Assembly: GCF_003664035.1 (NCBI RefSeq)
Contig: NZ_RCCK01000010.1
Span: 1,550,001-1,614,000, forward strand
Origin: Pedobacter alluvionis
GTDB lineage: Bacteria > Bacteroidota > Bacteroidia > Sphingobacteriales > Sphingobacteriaceae
Reading direction: 5' to 3'
DNA: 64,000 nt
The notes beneath the pieces are model-generated. The model ran no database searches and had not been told where the DNA came from. It saw nothing but the letters and a program-made list of their open reading frames with translations. A program made the position numbers and the translations under genes. Of the stretch, positions 26,641-36,012 are shown piece by piece. Positions within the stretch are counted from its first letter, which is position 1. Each line of letters starts with the position of its first letter.

Positions 26641-26862
26641 CTATTGATTCACAAACCTTTGATAGGTACTTCCTGATTTAATTTTTTCCATCGTGAAGTA
26701 TTCTTTCAGTTTGGAGAATTCCATGCTGTGAAGTGCTTTTACAGCTGATTTAAGTGTTTCAGTGCTTATGCCCAATCTGGCGGCCCAATAGTTGCGGTCT
26801 TGTTCGTCTGCAATCTCGATAAATTCTTTTCTGGCATTCATCGAATTAAGTTGATTTTCCAT
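26641..26862 (-). CDS. DUF3606 small protein
   Basis: This 73-aa protein has the DUF3606 pattern: a helical entry (RKEFIEIADEQD), a RNYWAARLGIS element, then a second helix KSAVKALHSMEF. The family is small, cytosolic and of unknown role, with a helix-turn-helix-like look. I choose the ATG at 26862 because an upstream ATG at 26919 would add a hydrophobic extension absent from the family. A paralogue sits at 27316 in the opposite direction, immediately before ligD. Confidence 0.7.
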   Translation of the reverse strand: MENQLNSMNARKEFIEIADEQDRNYWAARLGISTETLKSAVKALHSMEFSKLKEYFTMEKIKSGSTYQRFVNQ

Positions 26863-26919
26863 TTTTATAATTTTGGTTAGTACCATATAAAAACAGAATA
26901 TTTTCTTTTTGGTTTTCAA

Positions 26920-27315
26920 ATTTTGTCAGTTAATTCTCAAAAAATCGTATTAATCTTAAATTTTAGTTAATCCCTAAAATTGAACTCCCGAAAAATGGCT
27001 TTAAAGCAATAATTATTTGACAAATTCGGTCGTTTTCGGTATTTAACTATCATCACTGAAAAGAGTAATATTTTCTTTACAAAACACCCGCTGTCATCAG
27101 CCTGCCTTATTTTCTGGTATGGTTAAAGGTTATTTATAATGCTACCAATAATAGGTTCACTTATGCGGAAGAAACAGAGCCTGAAATGGTTATTGCGCTA
27201 ACAGATTAAGTTTAAAATTTTATTTTCTTAAAGGTTTTAATGCCCGTTTGCAAAGACGGGTGTTAAAACCTTTTTCGTTACAGGACTGTTTTATAGCTGT
27301 CTAATCAGAATATTT
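26920..27315. other. Spacer between two divergent DUF3606 genes
   Basis: This 396-bp gap is AT-rich at the left. From about 27080 to 27209 one + strand frame without a usable start encodes roughly 40 residues (including A-V-I-S-L-P-Y-F-L-V-W-L-K-V and a C-terminal EPEMVIALTD), ending in TAA at 27207-27209. A strong terminator follows at 27232, so this may be the tail of a decayed gene. Confidence 0.4.
27232..27275 (+). terminator. Rho-independent terminator upstream of the ligD operon
   Basis: AGGTTTTAA (27232-27240) pairs with TTAAAACCT (27263-27271), with an inner CCCGT/ACGGG stem, then a T-run. It closes whatever transcript ended at 27209. Confidence 0.75.
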
Positions 27316-27489
27316 ATGGATGATAAACAAAAAAAAGGTGGTTCTGATCGGTCAAGAATCAACATTGACGAAGCTTATGAGCTGGATTATTGGTCTAACA
27401 AGTTTGGCGTGAGCAAAGATAAACTTAAAGCTGCCGTAGAAACAGTCGGAACCTCTGCCGATGCAGTTGAAGATTATTTGAAAAAGTAA
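27316..27489 (+). CDS. DUF3606 small protein encoded just upstream of ligD
   Basis: This 57-aa protein begins MDDKQKKGGSDRSRINIDEA and continues with YELDYWSNKFGVSKDKLKAA, then VETVGTSADAVEDYLKK. This is a clear DUF3606 pattern: acidic entry, YW, a G-S turn and an AAV helix. It is a paralogue of the protein at 26641-26862, sharing the YW-LG/FGVS-L-AAV frame. The stop lies 10 nt before the ligD ATG, so the two are almost certainly co-transcribed, suggesting a DNA-repair or stress context. Confidence 0.75.
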   Translation: MDDKQKKGGSDRSRINIDEAYELDYWSNKFGVSKDKLKAAVETVGTSADAVEDYLKK

Positions 27490-27499
27490 AATATTGATT

Positions 27500-30196
27500 A
27501 TGAGTTTGAAAAAGTATGTTTCCAAACGCGATTTCTCAAAAACTACAGAACCTAAATCGGGTAAAAGCAGCGATCGTAATAAATTACATTTTGTAATTCA
27601 AAAACACGATGCATCCAGGTTGCACTACGATTTCAGACTCGAAATGGAAGGCGTTCTAAAAAGTTGGGCGGTGCCAAAAGGTCCATCAACCGACCCGAAA
27701 ACTAAACGCCTGGCCATGATGGTAGAAGACCATCCTTACGATTATAAAGGTTTTGAAGGCATTATCCCGCAGGGCGAATATGGTGGAGGAACCGTGATTG
27801 TGTGGGATGAAGGTACCTATGAACCGATTGAGGCTATAAAAGGTAAAAAAGCACAGGAAAAACATCTTTTAAAACAGTTAAATGAAGGTTCGTTGAAAAT
27901 TAAATTGAACGGAGAAAAACTTCATGGCGAATTTGCTCTGGTTAAAACGCATGGCATGGGCGAAAATGGCTGGTTGCTCATTAAACATAAAGATGATTAT
28001 GCCTCCACAAAAGATATAACCAAAGAAGATAAATCGGTTCTTTCCGGAAAAACCATCGAAAAGATGGAGAAGACGTCGGATAAGGTTTGGAAAGAAGGAA
28101 AAGAGCAAAAAATAAAGCCCGAAAAAAAAAATCCCGGGCCAAAGGTTAAAAAAGAAACAAAACCAGTAGGGGATGATAAAAGCATGGATGTAAAAGCCAT
28201 TCTGAAAAAAGCGCCAAAATCGGCCATGCCTGAAAACATAAAACCCATGTTGGCCACATTGGTTGATGAGCCATTTAATGATCCAAACTGGCAATATGAA
28301 GTAAAATGGGATGGATACCGGGCCTTAGCATTTATCAACAAAGGAAAAGTAGAACTCTTTTCGAGGAATAATAAATCATTTAACGAAAAGTTCTATCCCA
28401 TTTATGACCTGCTTAACGAATGGAAAATCAATGCCGTTTTGGACGGGGAAATTTTAGTGTTGAACGACAAAGGCATATCCAATTTCGGTTCATTGCAAAA
28501 CTGGCGAAGTGAAGCTGATGGCGAACTCGTTTTTTATGTATTCGATATTCTTTGGTATGAGGGCAAAAACCTGATGGAAATACCGCTTGATGAGCGTCAG
28601 GCTATTTTAAATGATGTACTGCCGACCGATGATGACCGTTTGCGTTTAGGGAAAGTTTTCAAAGCCAGTGGTGTCGATTTTTTTGATGCCGCTCAAAGGA
28701 TGGGTTTGGAAGGCATCATCGCCAAAAAAACGGATAGCACTTATGTTCCTGACCGAAGATCGAAAGAGTGGTTGAAAATTAAAGTGCACAAACGCCAGGA
28801 GGTTGTTATAGCTGGTTTTACCAAAAATGCCGATACCTCCAAATCTTTTAGTTCACTTTTACTCGGTGTATATGAAAAAGGAAAATTGCAGTATGTTGGC
28901 AAAGTAGGTACCGGCTTTTCGGATAAACTGCAAAAAACAATGATGGAGCAGTTTAAGCCGATAATAGTAGATAAAAGCCCTTTCGAAAGTATCCCCGATG
29001 TAAATAAACCCTCACGTTTCAGGCCAAATCCACCAAAGGCCAAATCCACCTGGTTGAAACCACAATTGGTTTGCGAAGTAGCTTTTACGGAAGTAACCGA
29101 AGACGGTGTTTTTCGTCATCCTTCCTTTCAGGGAATGAGGGATGATAAAAAAGCGAAAGAAGTGGTAAGAGAAATAGAAGCGCCAACAGAAAAAATTGTT
29201 GATGACGCTAATGAAGAAAACCCACATAAACAGGCAATAAAAGCACCAGAAGGTAAACAACCTAAAACTTTGTTGAATCCGAAAGATGAAACGCAGGTGA
29301 GAAAAATAAAAGGCCATGAACTTAAATTTACCAACCTGAGCAAAGTGTATTGGCCAGAGGATAAAGTAACCAAAAGGGATATGTTTAACTACTATTATCA
29401 GGTTGCTGAATACATTTTACCTTATCTTAAAGACCGCCCTCAATCGCTAAATCGCTTTCCTGGCGGAATACATGGCCCTAGTTTTTACCAGAAAGATGTA
29501 AAAGGAAAAGCGCCGGATTGGGCCGAAACTTTTCCGTACGAAAATGGCGAAGGCGAAAAAAAGGAATACCTGGTTGGAACAGATGAAGCTTCCCTACTCT
29601 GGATGGCCAGTTTGGGCTGTATAGAAATGAACCCCTGGTTTAGCCGCGTGCAGCACCCTGATAACCCTGATTATTGCGTAATCGATCTCGATCCTGATAA
29701 ACACACTTTCGATCAGGTGGTTGAGGCTGCCCTTGAAACCAAAAAAGTGCTTGATGCCATTGAGGTGCCCAGTTACTGTAAAACCTCAGGCTCTACCGGT
29801 ATGCACATTTACATTCCTTTAAATGCCAAATACGATTATGATCAGAGTCAGATGTTCGCTAAAATCATTGTAAATCTGGTACATAAACAGATCCCTGATT
29901 ATACGTCATTAGAACGGATGATAGCTGCACGAAAAGGGAAAATGTACCTCGATTTTTTGCAGAATAGGCCAGGGGCAACCATCGCCGGACCTTATTCTTT
30001 ACGGCCAAAAGTGGGAGCAACGGTTTCCATGCCTTTGCATTGGGATGAAGTAAAACCTGGTTTGAAGATGAAAGACTTCAATATTTTTAATGCTGTAGAT
30101 CGTTTAAAAGTTGAAGGGGACTTGTTTAAAGGTGTTTTGGGCAAAGGTATAGACTTAAAAAAAGCCATAAATAAGGCCAAGAGTGTTTTTGGATAA
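27500..30196 (+). CDS. ligD: Multifunctional DNA ligase D (phosphoesterase-ligase-polymerase)
   Basis: This 898-aa enzyme carries out bacterial non-homologous end joining with Ku. Domain order is PE-LIG-POL, as in Pseudomonas rather than mycobacteria. The 3'-phosphoesterase (about 10-165) has KHDASRLHYDFRLE, with His36, His42 and Asp44. A charged linker runs about 165-235. The ATP-dependent ligase (about 240-560) has motif I KWDG with the nucleotidyl Lys269. The primase-like polymerase (about 610-890) has DLD (Asp729, Asp731). The ATG at 27500 is chosen over a TTG two codons upstream. No Ku gene occurs in the window. A DUF3606 gene precedes it by 10 nt. Confidence 0.95.
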   Translation: MSLKKYVSKRDFSKTTEPKSGKSSDRNKLHFVIQKHDASRLHYDFRLEMEGVLKSWAVPKGPSTDPKTKRLAMMVEDHPYDYKGFEGIIPQGEYGGGTVIVWDEGTYEPIEAIKGKKAQEKHLLKQLNEGSLKIKLNGEKLHGEFALVKTHGMGENGWLLIKHKDDYASTKDITKEDKSVLSGKTIEKMEKTSDKVWKEGKEQKIKPEKKNPGPKVKKETKPVGDDKSMDVKAILKKAPKSAMPENIKPMLATLVDEPFNDPNWQYEVKWDGYRALAFINKGKVELFSRNNKSFNEKFYPIYDLLNEWKINAVLDGEILVLNDKGISNFGSLQNWRSEADGELVFYVFDILWYEGKNLMEIPLDERQAILNDVLPTDDDRLRLGKVFKASGVDFFDAAQRMGLEGIIAKKTDSTYVPDRRSKEWLKIKVHKRQEVVIAGFTKNADTSKSFSSLLLGVYEKGKLQYVGKVGTGFSDKLQKTMMEQFKPIIVDKSPFESIPDVNKPSRFRPNPPKAKSTWLKPQLVCEVAFTEVTEDGVFRHPSFQGMRDDKKAKEVVREIEAPTEKIVDDANEENPHKQAIKAPEGKQPKTLLNPKDETQVRKIKGHELKFTNLSKVYWPEDKVTKRDMFNYYYQVAEYILPYLKDRPQSLNRFPGGIHGPSFYQKDVKGKAPDWAETFPYENGEGEKKEYLVGTDEASLLWMASLGCIEMNPWFSRVQHPDNPDYCVIDLDPDKHTFDQVVEAALETKKVLDAIEVPSYCKTSGSTGMHIYIPLNAKYDYDQSQMFAKIIVNLVHKQIPDYTSLERMIAARKGKMYLDFLQNRPGATIAGPYSLRPKVGATVSMPLHWDEVKPGLKMKDFNIFNAVDRLKVEGDLFKGVLGKGIDLKKAINKAKSVFG

Positions 30197-30246
30197 AGAT
30201 GAATGATCTTTTCCCGCTTTCATTATATTTGAAAAAAATTAAAATA

Positions 30247-30543
30247 ATGATCGCACACCACGTTTTATTCTGGCTTAAAGCCGATACCACCGACGAGCAA
30301 AAAACTGCTTTCCGCAATAGCTTACAAACATTAGAAAACATAGAAGTTGTTAAAACTTTTCATCTTGGCATACCAGCCCAGATTGAGCGTGCCGTTGTAG
30401 ATACTACTTATACCTTTAGCTTGTTTTTATTATTTGAAGATTTGGCTGCGCATGATGTTTACCAGGTTCATCCATTGCATAAAGCTTTCTTAGATGAATT
30501 CAGAGTTTATTTCGAAAAGGTTGTTATTTACGACGCAGCATAA
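30247..30543 (+). CDS. Dabb (stress-responsive A/B barrel) domain protein
   Basis: This 98-aa protein consists of one dimeric alpha/beta-barrel domain: IAHHVLFWLK at the start, a central FHLGIPA loop, TFSLFLLFEDLAAHDVYQVH, and HKAFLDEF near the end. The family is cytosolic and includes stress-responsive and polyketide-cyclase-like proteins; the reaction is unknown. I choose the ATG at 30247 because the family begins at this strand; an ATG at 30199 would add 16 residues. It lies 50 nt after ligD and is followed by a terminator. Confidence 0.85.
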   Translation: MIAHHVLFWLKADTTDEQKTAFRNSLQTLENIEVVKTFHLGIPAQIERAVVDTTYTFSLFLLFEDLAAHDVYQVHPLHKAFLDEFRVYFEKVVIYDAA

Positions 30544-30549
30544 GATTTA

Positions 30550-30580
30550 ATGCCTTCGATAAACCGGAGGCATTTTTTTA
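30550..30580 (+). terminator. Rho-independent terminator after the Dabb gene
   Basis: ATGCCT (30550-30555) pairs with AGGCAT (30568-30573), extended by CG/CCG bases inside, then a T-run. Confidence 0.75.
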
Positions 30581-30749
30581 TGGTTGTATGCTGTGTTTTC
30601 TTCAGCGTATCGTTAAACTTTTTTAAGAAATGTTCAACTGGTTTATGAAATGGCAGATTACTAATTAAAAATACAATTTTATATAATTATTTATAATTCC
30701 AAAAACCAAAATGTTTTTGATTGCGTAAATGTTTTAAACCGCGATCATT

Positions 30750-30947
30750 ATGGAAAAAACAGCTACATTTATTAAAAGAGCCTCAATTAATGTAAACCAG
30801 TTGGATAGCATTAAAATTGGTGATTTTTTATCTGATGAATATGGTAAATCAGGCAAAGTATGTGAAATCGAAAAAATAAACCGTTCCGGTGAATTTCATT
30901 ATTACTTTAAATTATCTAAATCGGGCACAATCTTAATTATTCTATAA
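30750..30947 (+). CDS. Small hypothetical protein
   Basis: This 65-aa basic protein (MEKTATFIKRASINVNQLDS at the start) has short beta-strand-like segments such as GKVCEIEKI and FHYYFKLSKSG, suggesting a small beta-barrel or SH3-like fold. No family is recognised. It is isolated, with a 170-bp AT-rich leader region and no partner gene. Confidence 0.45.
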   Translation: MEKTATFIKRASINVNQLDSIKIGDFLSDEYGKSGKVCEIEKINRSGEFHYYFKLSKSGTILIIL

Positions 30948-31164
30948 TTCTTTATTAGTTCAAGCATTTAGTGGTTTTCTGTTATAGATGTATCTTGTAA
31001 CCATTGCTTTTCTATATCCGTTAATCATGTAGTTTTGGCGAATATGCCATCCTCATTGTTTAAGATAAAATCAATGTCAGGGATAATCATGTGAAAATTT
31101 AGTCGAGGGTTTAGAAAAACTTAAGCTTTTGTTATGCGTATATTGGGTTATATTAATTCGAATT

Positions 31165-32334
31165 ATGCCAGATAGCGAAGACCATTTTTATTCCAATTTG
31201 CCCATTCATAAAATGCCATTACATCAGTTATTGGTTAAAAATCAATTATTTGAAAAGGTAATTTCAAGCTGGTGCGTAATCATTACCGATATCAAGCGTT
31301 CAACAGCTGCTGTAAATTCGGGGCTGCACGAGAATGTTAATCTTATTGCTACGGGAAGTATTGTTGCCGTGCTCAATATTGCGTTTAAAGCCAATATTTC
31401 GGTTCCATTCTTTTTTGGTGGCGATGGAGCCACTTTTATTGTTCCGCCAGGTATTGTAGATGATGTAATGAAATCACTGTTAAAATACAAAGAGAACACT
31501 TTACTGAATTTTAACCTCGATTTAAGAACAGGGATTATACCCGTTGCAGAAATTTATAAAAATGGTCATACCCTTAATATTTGTAGATTTAGCAGCGCTG
31601 AAACATTTTCTATACCCATAGTTTTAGGTGATGGTCTGGCTTATGCCGAACAAATTATAAAGGGAGAGAATTACCTGTTGGCTGATCATCATACCGCAAG
31701 CGATGAAATTGATTTAAGTGGAATGCAATGTCGCTGGGACAAGATTGAACCACCCGAAAACAGTGATGAGGTGGTTACTTTAGTGGTTATTGCATCAGAA
31801 ATAGCGCAACAGGCAGCCGTGTTCAGCAAAGTAATCCTTCACCTTGATCAAATTTACGGAAGTCCGGAAAAGCGTCAGCCCATTTCTGTTCCTAAATTGA
31901 TTTTCCGAACAAGCTTTAATAGTTTGGGTAAAGAGATGAAGCACCGCCTGGGAAAGATTAAATTTCTTGAACTCATTAAATCATGGTTCATCAACGTTTA
32001 CGGATATATTTATTTCCGGACAGACCGTGGTAAAAAATACCTCAGGCAACTTGTCGAAATGTCGGATACACTCGTGGTAGATGGCAGGATAAATACGGTA
32101 ATTACCGGTACGGCAAAGCAACGATTGGCATTGGAGCAAGCCCTTAACCAGCTTGAAAAAAACAATGAAATTTTGTATGCTTACTATGTAAGTGGCGAAT
32201 CGGTAATGTCTTGTTATGTAAGGGACCTGGAAGATGACCATATTCATTTTGTTGATGGAGCAGATGGAGGATATACTCAGGCCGCAGGAATTCTTAAACA
32301 GAAAATACTCGATAAATTTAACGCTTTGCGATAA
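31165..32334 (+). CDS. DUF3095 protein, class III nucleotidyl cyclase-like
   Basis: This 389-aa protein belongs to the DUF3095 family, which resembles class III adenylate/guanylate cyclases. The N-terminal catalytic-like part has WCVIITDIKRSTAAV, where the Asp matches a metal-binding position, and FFFGGDGATFIVPP, where GGDG matches the second metal motif. The C-terminal half is family-specific and ends with an FVDGADGGYTQAAG segment. The start at 31165 is preferred because an upstream ATG at 31129 adds a hydrophobic tail of low likelihood. Whether it makes a cyclic nucleotide is unknown. A PAS histidine kinase follows 113 nt downstream. Confidence 0.8.
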   Translation: MPDSEDHFYSNLPIHKMPLHQLLVKNQLFEKVISSWCVIITDIKRSTAAVNSGLHENVNLIATGSIVAVLNIAFKANISVPFFFGGDGATFIVPPGIVDDVMKSLLKYKENTLLNFNLDLRTGIIPVAEIYKNGHTLNICRFSSAETFSIPIVLGDGLAYAEQIIKGENYLLADHHTASDEIDLSGMQCRWDKIEPPENSDEVVTLVVIASEIAQQAAVFSKVILHLDQIYGSPEKRQPISVPKLIFRTSFNSLGKEMKHRLGKIKFLELIKSWFINVYGYIYFRTDRGKKYLRQLVEMSDTLVVDGRINTVITGTAKQRLALEQALNQLEKNNEILYAYYVSGESVMSCYVRDLEDDHIHFVDGADGGYTQAAGILKQKILDKFNALR

Positions 32335-32447
32335 AAGTCAACAATTTGACATACTATTTAACAGACTAACCAAACATTTGTGAATGCTGACTTGTATGAT
32401 ACTTAGTTCAATTTGATTCATCAAAATATCAGCATAGTCTACCATAT

Positions 32448-33593
32448 ATGAAAAGTTATTCAAAGGTTTTAAGTAATGATCAACTTTTAGAGGTTCTTTT
32501 CTTATCAAAAGATGCAACAGCTATATACACTTCAGAACAAATTGTAATTGAAATGGCCAACGACGCCATGATTTCTTTTTGGGGTAAAGATCGCTCTGTT
32601 ATTGGCAAACCCCTGGAAGATGCAGTGCCTGAGTTAAAGGGACAGCCTTTTATTAATATGCTGAAAAATGTATTGCTAACAGGAATTACGGATAATGGTG
32701 ACGCTATTCCTGCCGAAACAATGAGGGATGGTAAGTTACAGACCGCTTATTATACCTACGAATACCGGGCCATTAAGGATGATTCCGGAATCCCTTATTG
32801 TATTCTTCATACCGCTAGCGATGTTACTGATATGGTGAAGGCAAAAAAGGCAATCAAGGAGACAGAATTGCAACGTGAAGCACTAGATCAGGAACAGATT
32901 TTAATTGGCATTAAGGAAGACCAGCAAAAGAATGATTTTATCAGTATGGTAAGCCATGAGTTGAAAACGCCATTAACTTCTATCAGTGCTTACGTACAGT
33001 TAATGCAGAGTCGAAGTTTACCAGATACTTTTGTCACAAGTACTTTAGCTAAGGTGCAAAAGCAAATCCGGAAAATGAGCACATTAATCAGTTCTTTTTT
33101 AAATGTAGCGCGTTTAGAATCAGGAGAAATTCAATTGAATCTATCACATTTTGATCTCAATAAACTGATTCATGATCTTGTTGAAGATTTAAGATTAATA
33201 CATCCCACTAATCAGATTGATTTTGAAGGGGGAGATGCTAAATTAATTTACGCAGATAAAGATAAAATTGGCTCTGTAATTTCAAATTTGATTAGCAATG
33301 CTGTAAAATATTCAGATCAGAACAGTACTGTTTTGATTCAATCGGCAACCATAGAGAATGAAATAAATGTTTCTGTAACCGATCATGGCATTGGCATCCA
33401 GGCCCATGATCTGGAAAAACTTTTTGACCGGTTTTATCGTGTAGAAAGCCAACAAACTAAAACCATTTCGGGTTTCGGGATAGGTTTATACCTTAGCGCA
33501 GAGATCATTAACCGTCATAACGGCAAAATATGGGTAGAAAGTAAGTACGGCGAAGGTTCTACCTTCCATTTTGAGATTCCAATTGTTTCTTAG
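32448..33593 (+). CDS. PAS-domain hybrid-free sensor histidine kinase
   Basis: This 381-aa cytosolic sensor kinase has no membrane helix. A PAS-like domain spans residues about 5-125 and is followed by a coiled linker. The dimerisation/phosphoacceptor domain has SHELKTPL with His170. The ATPase domain has an N box (VISNLISNAVKYSDQ), a G1 box (VTDHGIGIQAHDLEKLFDRF) and a G2 box (GFGIGLYLSAEI). No receiver domain or response-regulator gene is adjacent, so the partner is unknown. The signal is probably intracellular or a bound ligand. Confidence 0.92.
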   Translation: MKSYSKVLSNDQLLEVLFLSKDATAIYTSEQIVIEMANDAMISFWGKDRSVIGKPLEDAVPELKGQPFINMLKNVLLTGITDNGDAIPAETMRDGKLQTAYYTYEYRAIKDDSGIPYCILHTASDVTDMVKAKKAIKETELQREALDQEQILIGIKEDQQKNDFISMVSHELKTPLTSISAYVQLMQSRSLPDTFVTSTLAKVQKQIRKMSTLISSFLNVARLESGEIQLNLSHFDLNKLIHDLVEDLRLIHPTNQIDFEGGDAKLIYADKDKIGSVISNLISNAVKYSDQNSTVLIQSATIENEINVSVTDHGIGIQAHDLEKLFDRFYRVESQQTKTISGFGIGLYLSAEIINRHNGKIWVESKYGEGSTFHFEIPIVS

Positions 33594-33646
33594 TTGATAT
33601 ATTCAAATAAAAAACACAATCTTAAATGCTCATTTGTTACTGTTAA

Positions 33647-35020
33647 ATGAGCATTTCATCTATAAACCCTGTAAACGGGGCAATCATAAAAACTTATCAG
33701 GAAGATACTGAAGCGTTAATTGATCAGAAAATTGATCAGGTACATCAGGCTTGGTTAAGTTATAAGGAAACCGATTTTCAAAGCCGCTCAAAGCTACTCC
33801 TGCAGGTTTCGAAACTTTTAATCGAACGTAAAGATCAGCTGGCTGAACTTATGGCGTTAGAAATGGGCAAACCTTTAAAAGCTGGTGTTGCCGAAGTTGT
33901 CAAATGTGCTTCTGTTTGTGAATATTATGCAAAAAACGGTGCTGAATTTTTAGCCGATCAAATCATAAAAACCAGTGCAACCAAAAGTTATGTGAGTTTC
34001 CAGCCTATTGGTGTAGTATTGGCCATTATGCCCTGGAATTTCCCTTTCTGGCAAGTGTTTCGCTTTTTTGCGCCAGCTTTAATAGCCGGCAATTGCGGTG
34101 TTTTAAAACACTCATCAGGTGTTACGGGCTGCGCCATAGAAATAGAAAAAGTAATTGTGGATGCTGGCTTTCCTGCCAATGTTTTTAAAACACTGATTTG
34201 CAGTAGTAAAGCCATCCCAAAAGTAATCGAAAACCCCTATATCAAAGCCGTAACGCTTACAGGAAGCACCGAAGCCGGTAAGAAAGTAGCCGAACAAGCA
34301 GGGGAATTAATTAAAAAAACAGTTTTGGAACTTGGTGGGAGCGATCCTTATGTAATTTTGGAAGATGCTGATTTGGAAAAGGCGGCCAAAATATGTGCGG
34401 AAGCCAGGTTAATTAATAACGGGCAAAGCTGTATTGCTGCGAAACGCTTCATTGTGGTCAAAAAAGTTGAGGAGCAATTTACCCAGCTTTTTAAAGCCGA
34501 AATGGCAAGTAAAAAAACTGGCGATCCCTTACAGAACGATACTGATTTAGGACCAATGGCGAGGGCAGACCTTCGTGATGAATTGCATCAGCAGGTTTTA
34601 AAGAGTATCGAACAGGGTGCAAAATGTATTCTGGGTGGAGAAATCCCCAGTATGGAAGGCGATAATGCCTATTACCAACCTACGATATTAACCCATGTAA
34701 AAAAGGGCATATTGGCTTATGATGAAGAAATATTCGGTCCGGTAGCTGCAATTATCTCCGCAGAAGATACTGAAGATGCCATCCGCATTGCCAATGATAC
34801 CAATTTTGGACTGGGTGCTGCCGTTTTTACCGAAAATGCAGCATTAGCAGAAGATATTGCGCGAAATAAACTTGCAGCAGGCTCTTGTTTTGTAAATGAA
34901 GGTGTTAAATCAGATCCAGCATTGCCTTTTGGAGGCATCAATGAATCTGGCTACGGCCGTGAATTAAGTATGTTCGGTATTCATGAGTTTGTGAATATCA
35001 AAACAGTGTACATCAAATAA
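33647..35020 (+). CDS. NAD(P)-dependent succinate-semialdehyde-type dehydrogenase
   Basis: This 457-aa aldehyde dehydrogenase has all the family motifs: PWNFPFWQ cofactor-binding region, LTGSTEAGKKVAE, ELGGSDPYVILEDAD with the general base Glu228, GQSCIA with the catalytic Cys262, and EEIFGPVAAI near the C-terminus. Its length and sequence fit the succinate-semialdehyde dehydrogenase/GabD-like branch, so a role in GABA or short-chain semialdehyde oxidation is likely. A short quinone-reductase-like gene follows 11 nt downstream, suggesting an aldehyde or carbonyl detoxification operon. Confidence 0.9.
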   Translation: MSISSINPVNGAIIKTYQEDTEALIDQKIDQVHQAWLSYKETDFQSRSKLLLQVSKLLIERKDQLAELMALEMGKPLKAGVAEVVKCASVCEYYAKNGAEFLADQIIKTSATKSYVSFQPIGVVLAIMPWNFPFWQVFRFFAPALIAGNCGVLKHSSGVTGCAIEIEKVIVDAGFPANVFKTLICSSKAIPKVIENPYIKAVTLTGSTEAGKKVAEQAGELIKKTVLELGGSDPYVILEDADLEKAAKICAEARLINNGQSCIAAKRFIVVKKVEEQFTQLFKAEMASKKTGDPLQNDTDLGPMARADLRDELHQQVLKSIEQGAKCILGGEIPSMEGDNAYYQPTILTHVKKGILAYDEEIFGPVAAIISAEDTEDAIRIANDTNFGLGAAVFTENAALAEDIARNKLAAGSCFVNEGVKSDPALPFGGINESGYGRELSMFGIHEFVNIKTVYIK

Positions 35021-35031
35021 TAATATCCGAT

Positions 35032-35961
35032 ATGAAAGCAGTTAGAATCCATGAGTTTGGCGGACCAGAAGTTTTATCCATAGATGAAATTCCGGTTCCC
35101 CAGCCAGCACCAGATGAAGTATTGATTAAAGTGCATGCAACCAGCGTAAATCCGGTGGATTGGAAAATTAGAGAAGGACAAAGGAAAGAGAAATTTCCAG
35201 GAAAATTACCTTTAACCCTCGGTTGGGATGTTTCCGGAACAATTGAAGCATTAGGCGAAAAAGTGAGTGCTTTTAGAAAGGGAGATGAAGTGTATGGCAG
35301 GCCAGATCCAACTAAAAACGGTGCCTATGCCGAATACATTGTGGTAAAAGCCAACATCATTAGCATTAAACCCACTAGCATAGGGCATACTGAAGCTGCC
35401 GCAGTACCCTTGGCAGGTTTAACGGCGTGGCAAGCCTTATTCGATCATGGTTTGTTAAAAGCCGGACAAAAAGTACTGATTCACGCTGCAGCCGGTGGGG
35501 TAGGAACCTATGCCGTACAATTTGCAAAATGGAAAGGAGCTTATGTAATCGGTACCGCATCAAGCGCTAATATCGATTTTTTGAAGCGCTTAGGTGCCGA
35601 TGAGGTAATCGATTATAAAATGGAAGATTTTGAGACCGCTTTAAGTGATGTTGATCTGGTTATAGATACCATTGGTGGAGAAACGCAACTCAAATCGTTA
35701 ACTATATTAAAAGATGGAGGAAGGGTAATTACCACTTTAATGCCAGAGTTTGTGGCAGAAGCAAAGGCGAAAAACGTTCATCTTATCGGTTTTATGGCAC
35801 AATCAATTCCTGATCAGCTAGCTGAAATGGCCACTTTGATCGATTCTGGTAAAGTTAAACCCATTATAGAAAAAGTTTTGCCTTTTACCAGCGCCAGACA
35901 AGCTCAAACCGAAAGCGAGCAGGGACATACAAGAGGAAAGATTGTATTGCAGGTAATTTAG
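35032..35961 (+). CDS. NADPH:quinone oxidoreductase-like MDR-family enzyme
   Basis: This 309-aa enzyme is a zinc-free medium-chain dehydrogenase/reductase. The N-terminal catalytic domain has KAVRIHEFGGPEVLSIDEIP and SVNPVDWKIREG. The Rossmann domain has AAAGGVGTYAVQFAKWKGAY, with the glycine-rich AAGGVG loop. No structural or catalytic zinc cysteines are visible, as in quinone oxidoreductases. It lies 11 nt after the aldehyde dehydrogenase gene, so the two likely form an operon. The substrate is unknown. A hairpin terminator follows. Confidence 0.88.
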   Translation: MKAVRIHEFGGPEVLSIDEIPVPQPAPDEVLIKVHATSVNPVDWKIREGQRKEKFPGKLPLTLGWDVSGTIEALGEKVSAFRKGDEVYGRPDPTKNGAYAEYIVVKANIISIKPTSIGHTEAAAVPLAGLTAWQALFDHGLLKAGQKVLIHAAAGGVGTYAVQFAKWKGAYVIGTASSANIDFLKRLGADEVIDYKMEDFETALSDVDLVIDTIGGETQLKSLTILKDGGRVITTLMPEFVAEAKAKNVHLIGFMAQSIPDQLAEMATLIDSGKVKPIIEKVLPFTSARQAQTESEQGHTRGKIVLQVI

Positions 35962-36012
35962 GGTAGGGAAGTCTGAATTTGGATGTCTGAAGATTAATAA
36001 ATAATTTATCTT

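Noticed and set aside
27878..28294. 138-codon minus-strand frame inside ligD
   Set aside because: Phe-rich product caused by the lysine-rich linker read in reverse; the ligD frame is fully supported on the other strand.
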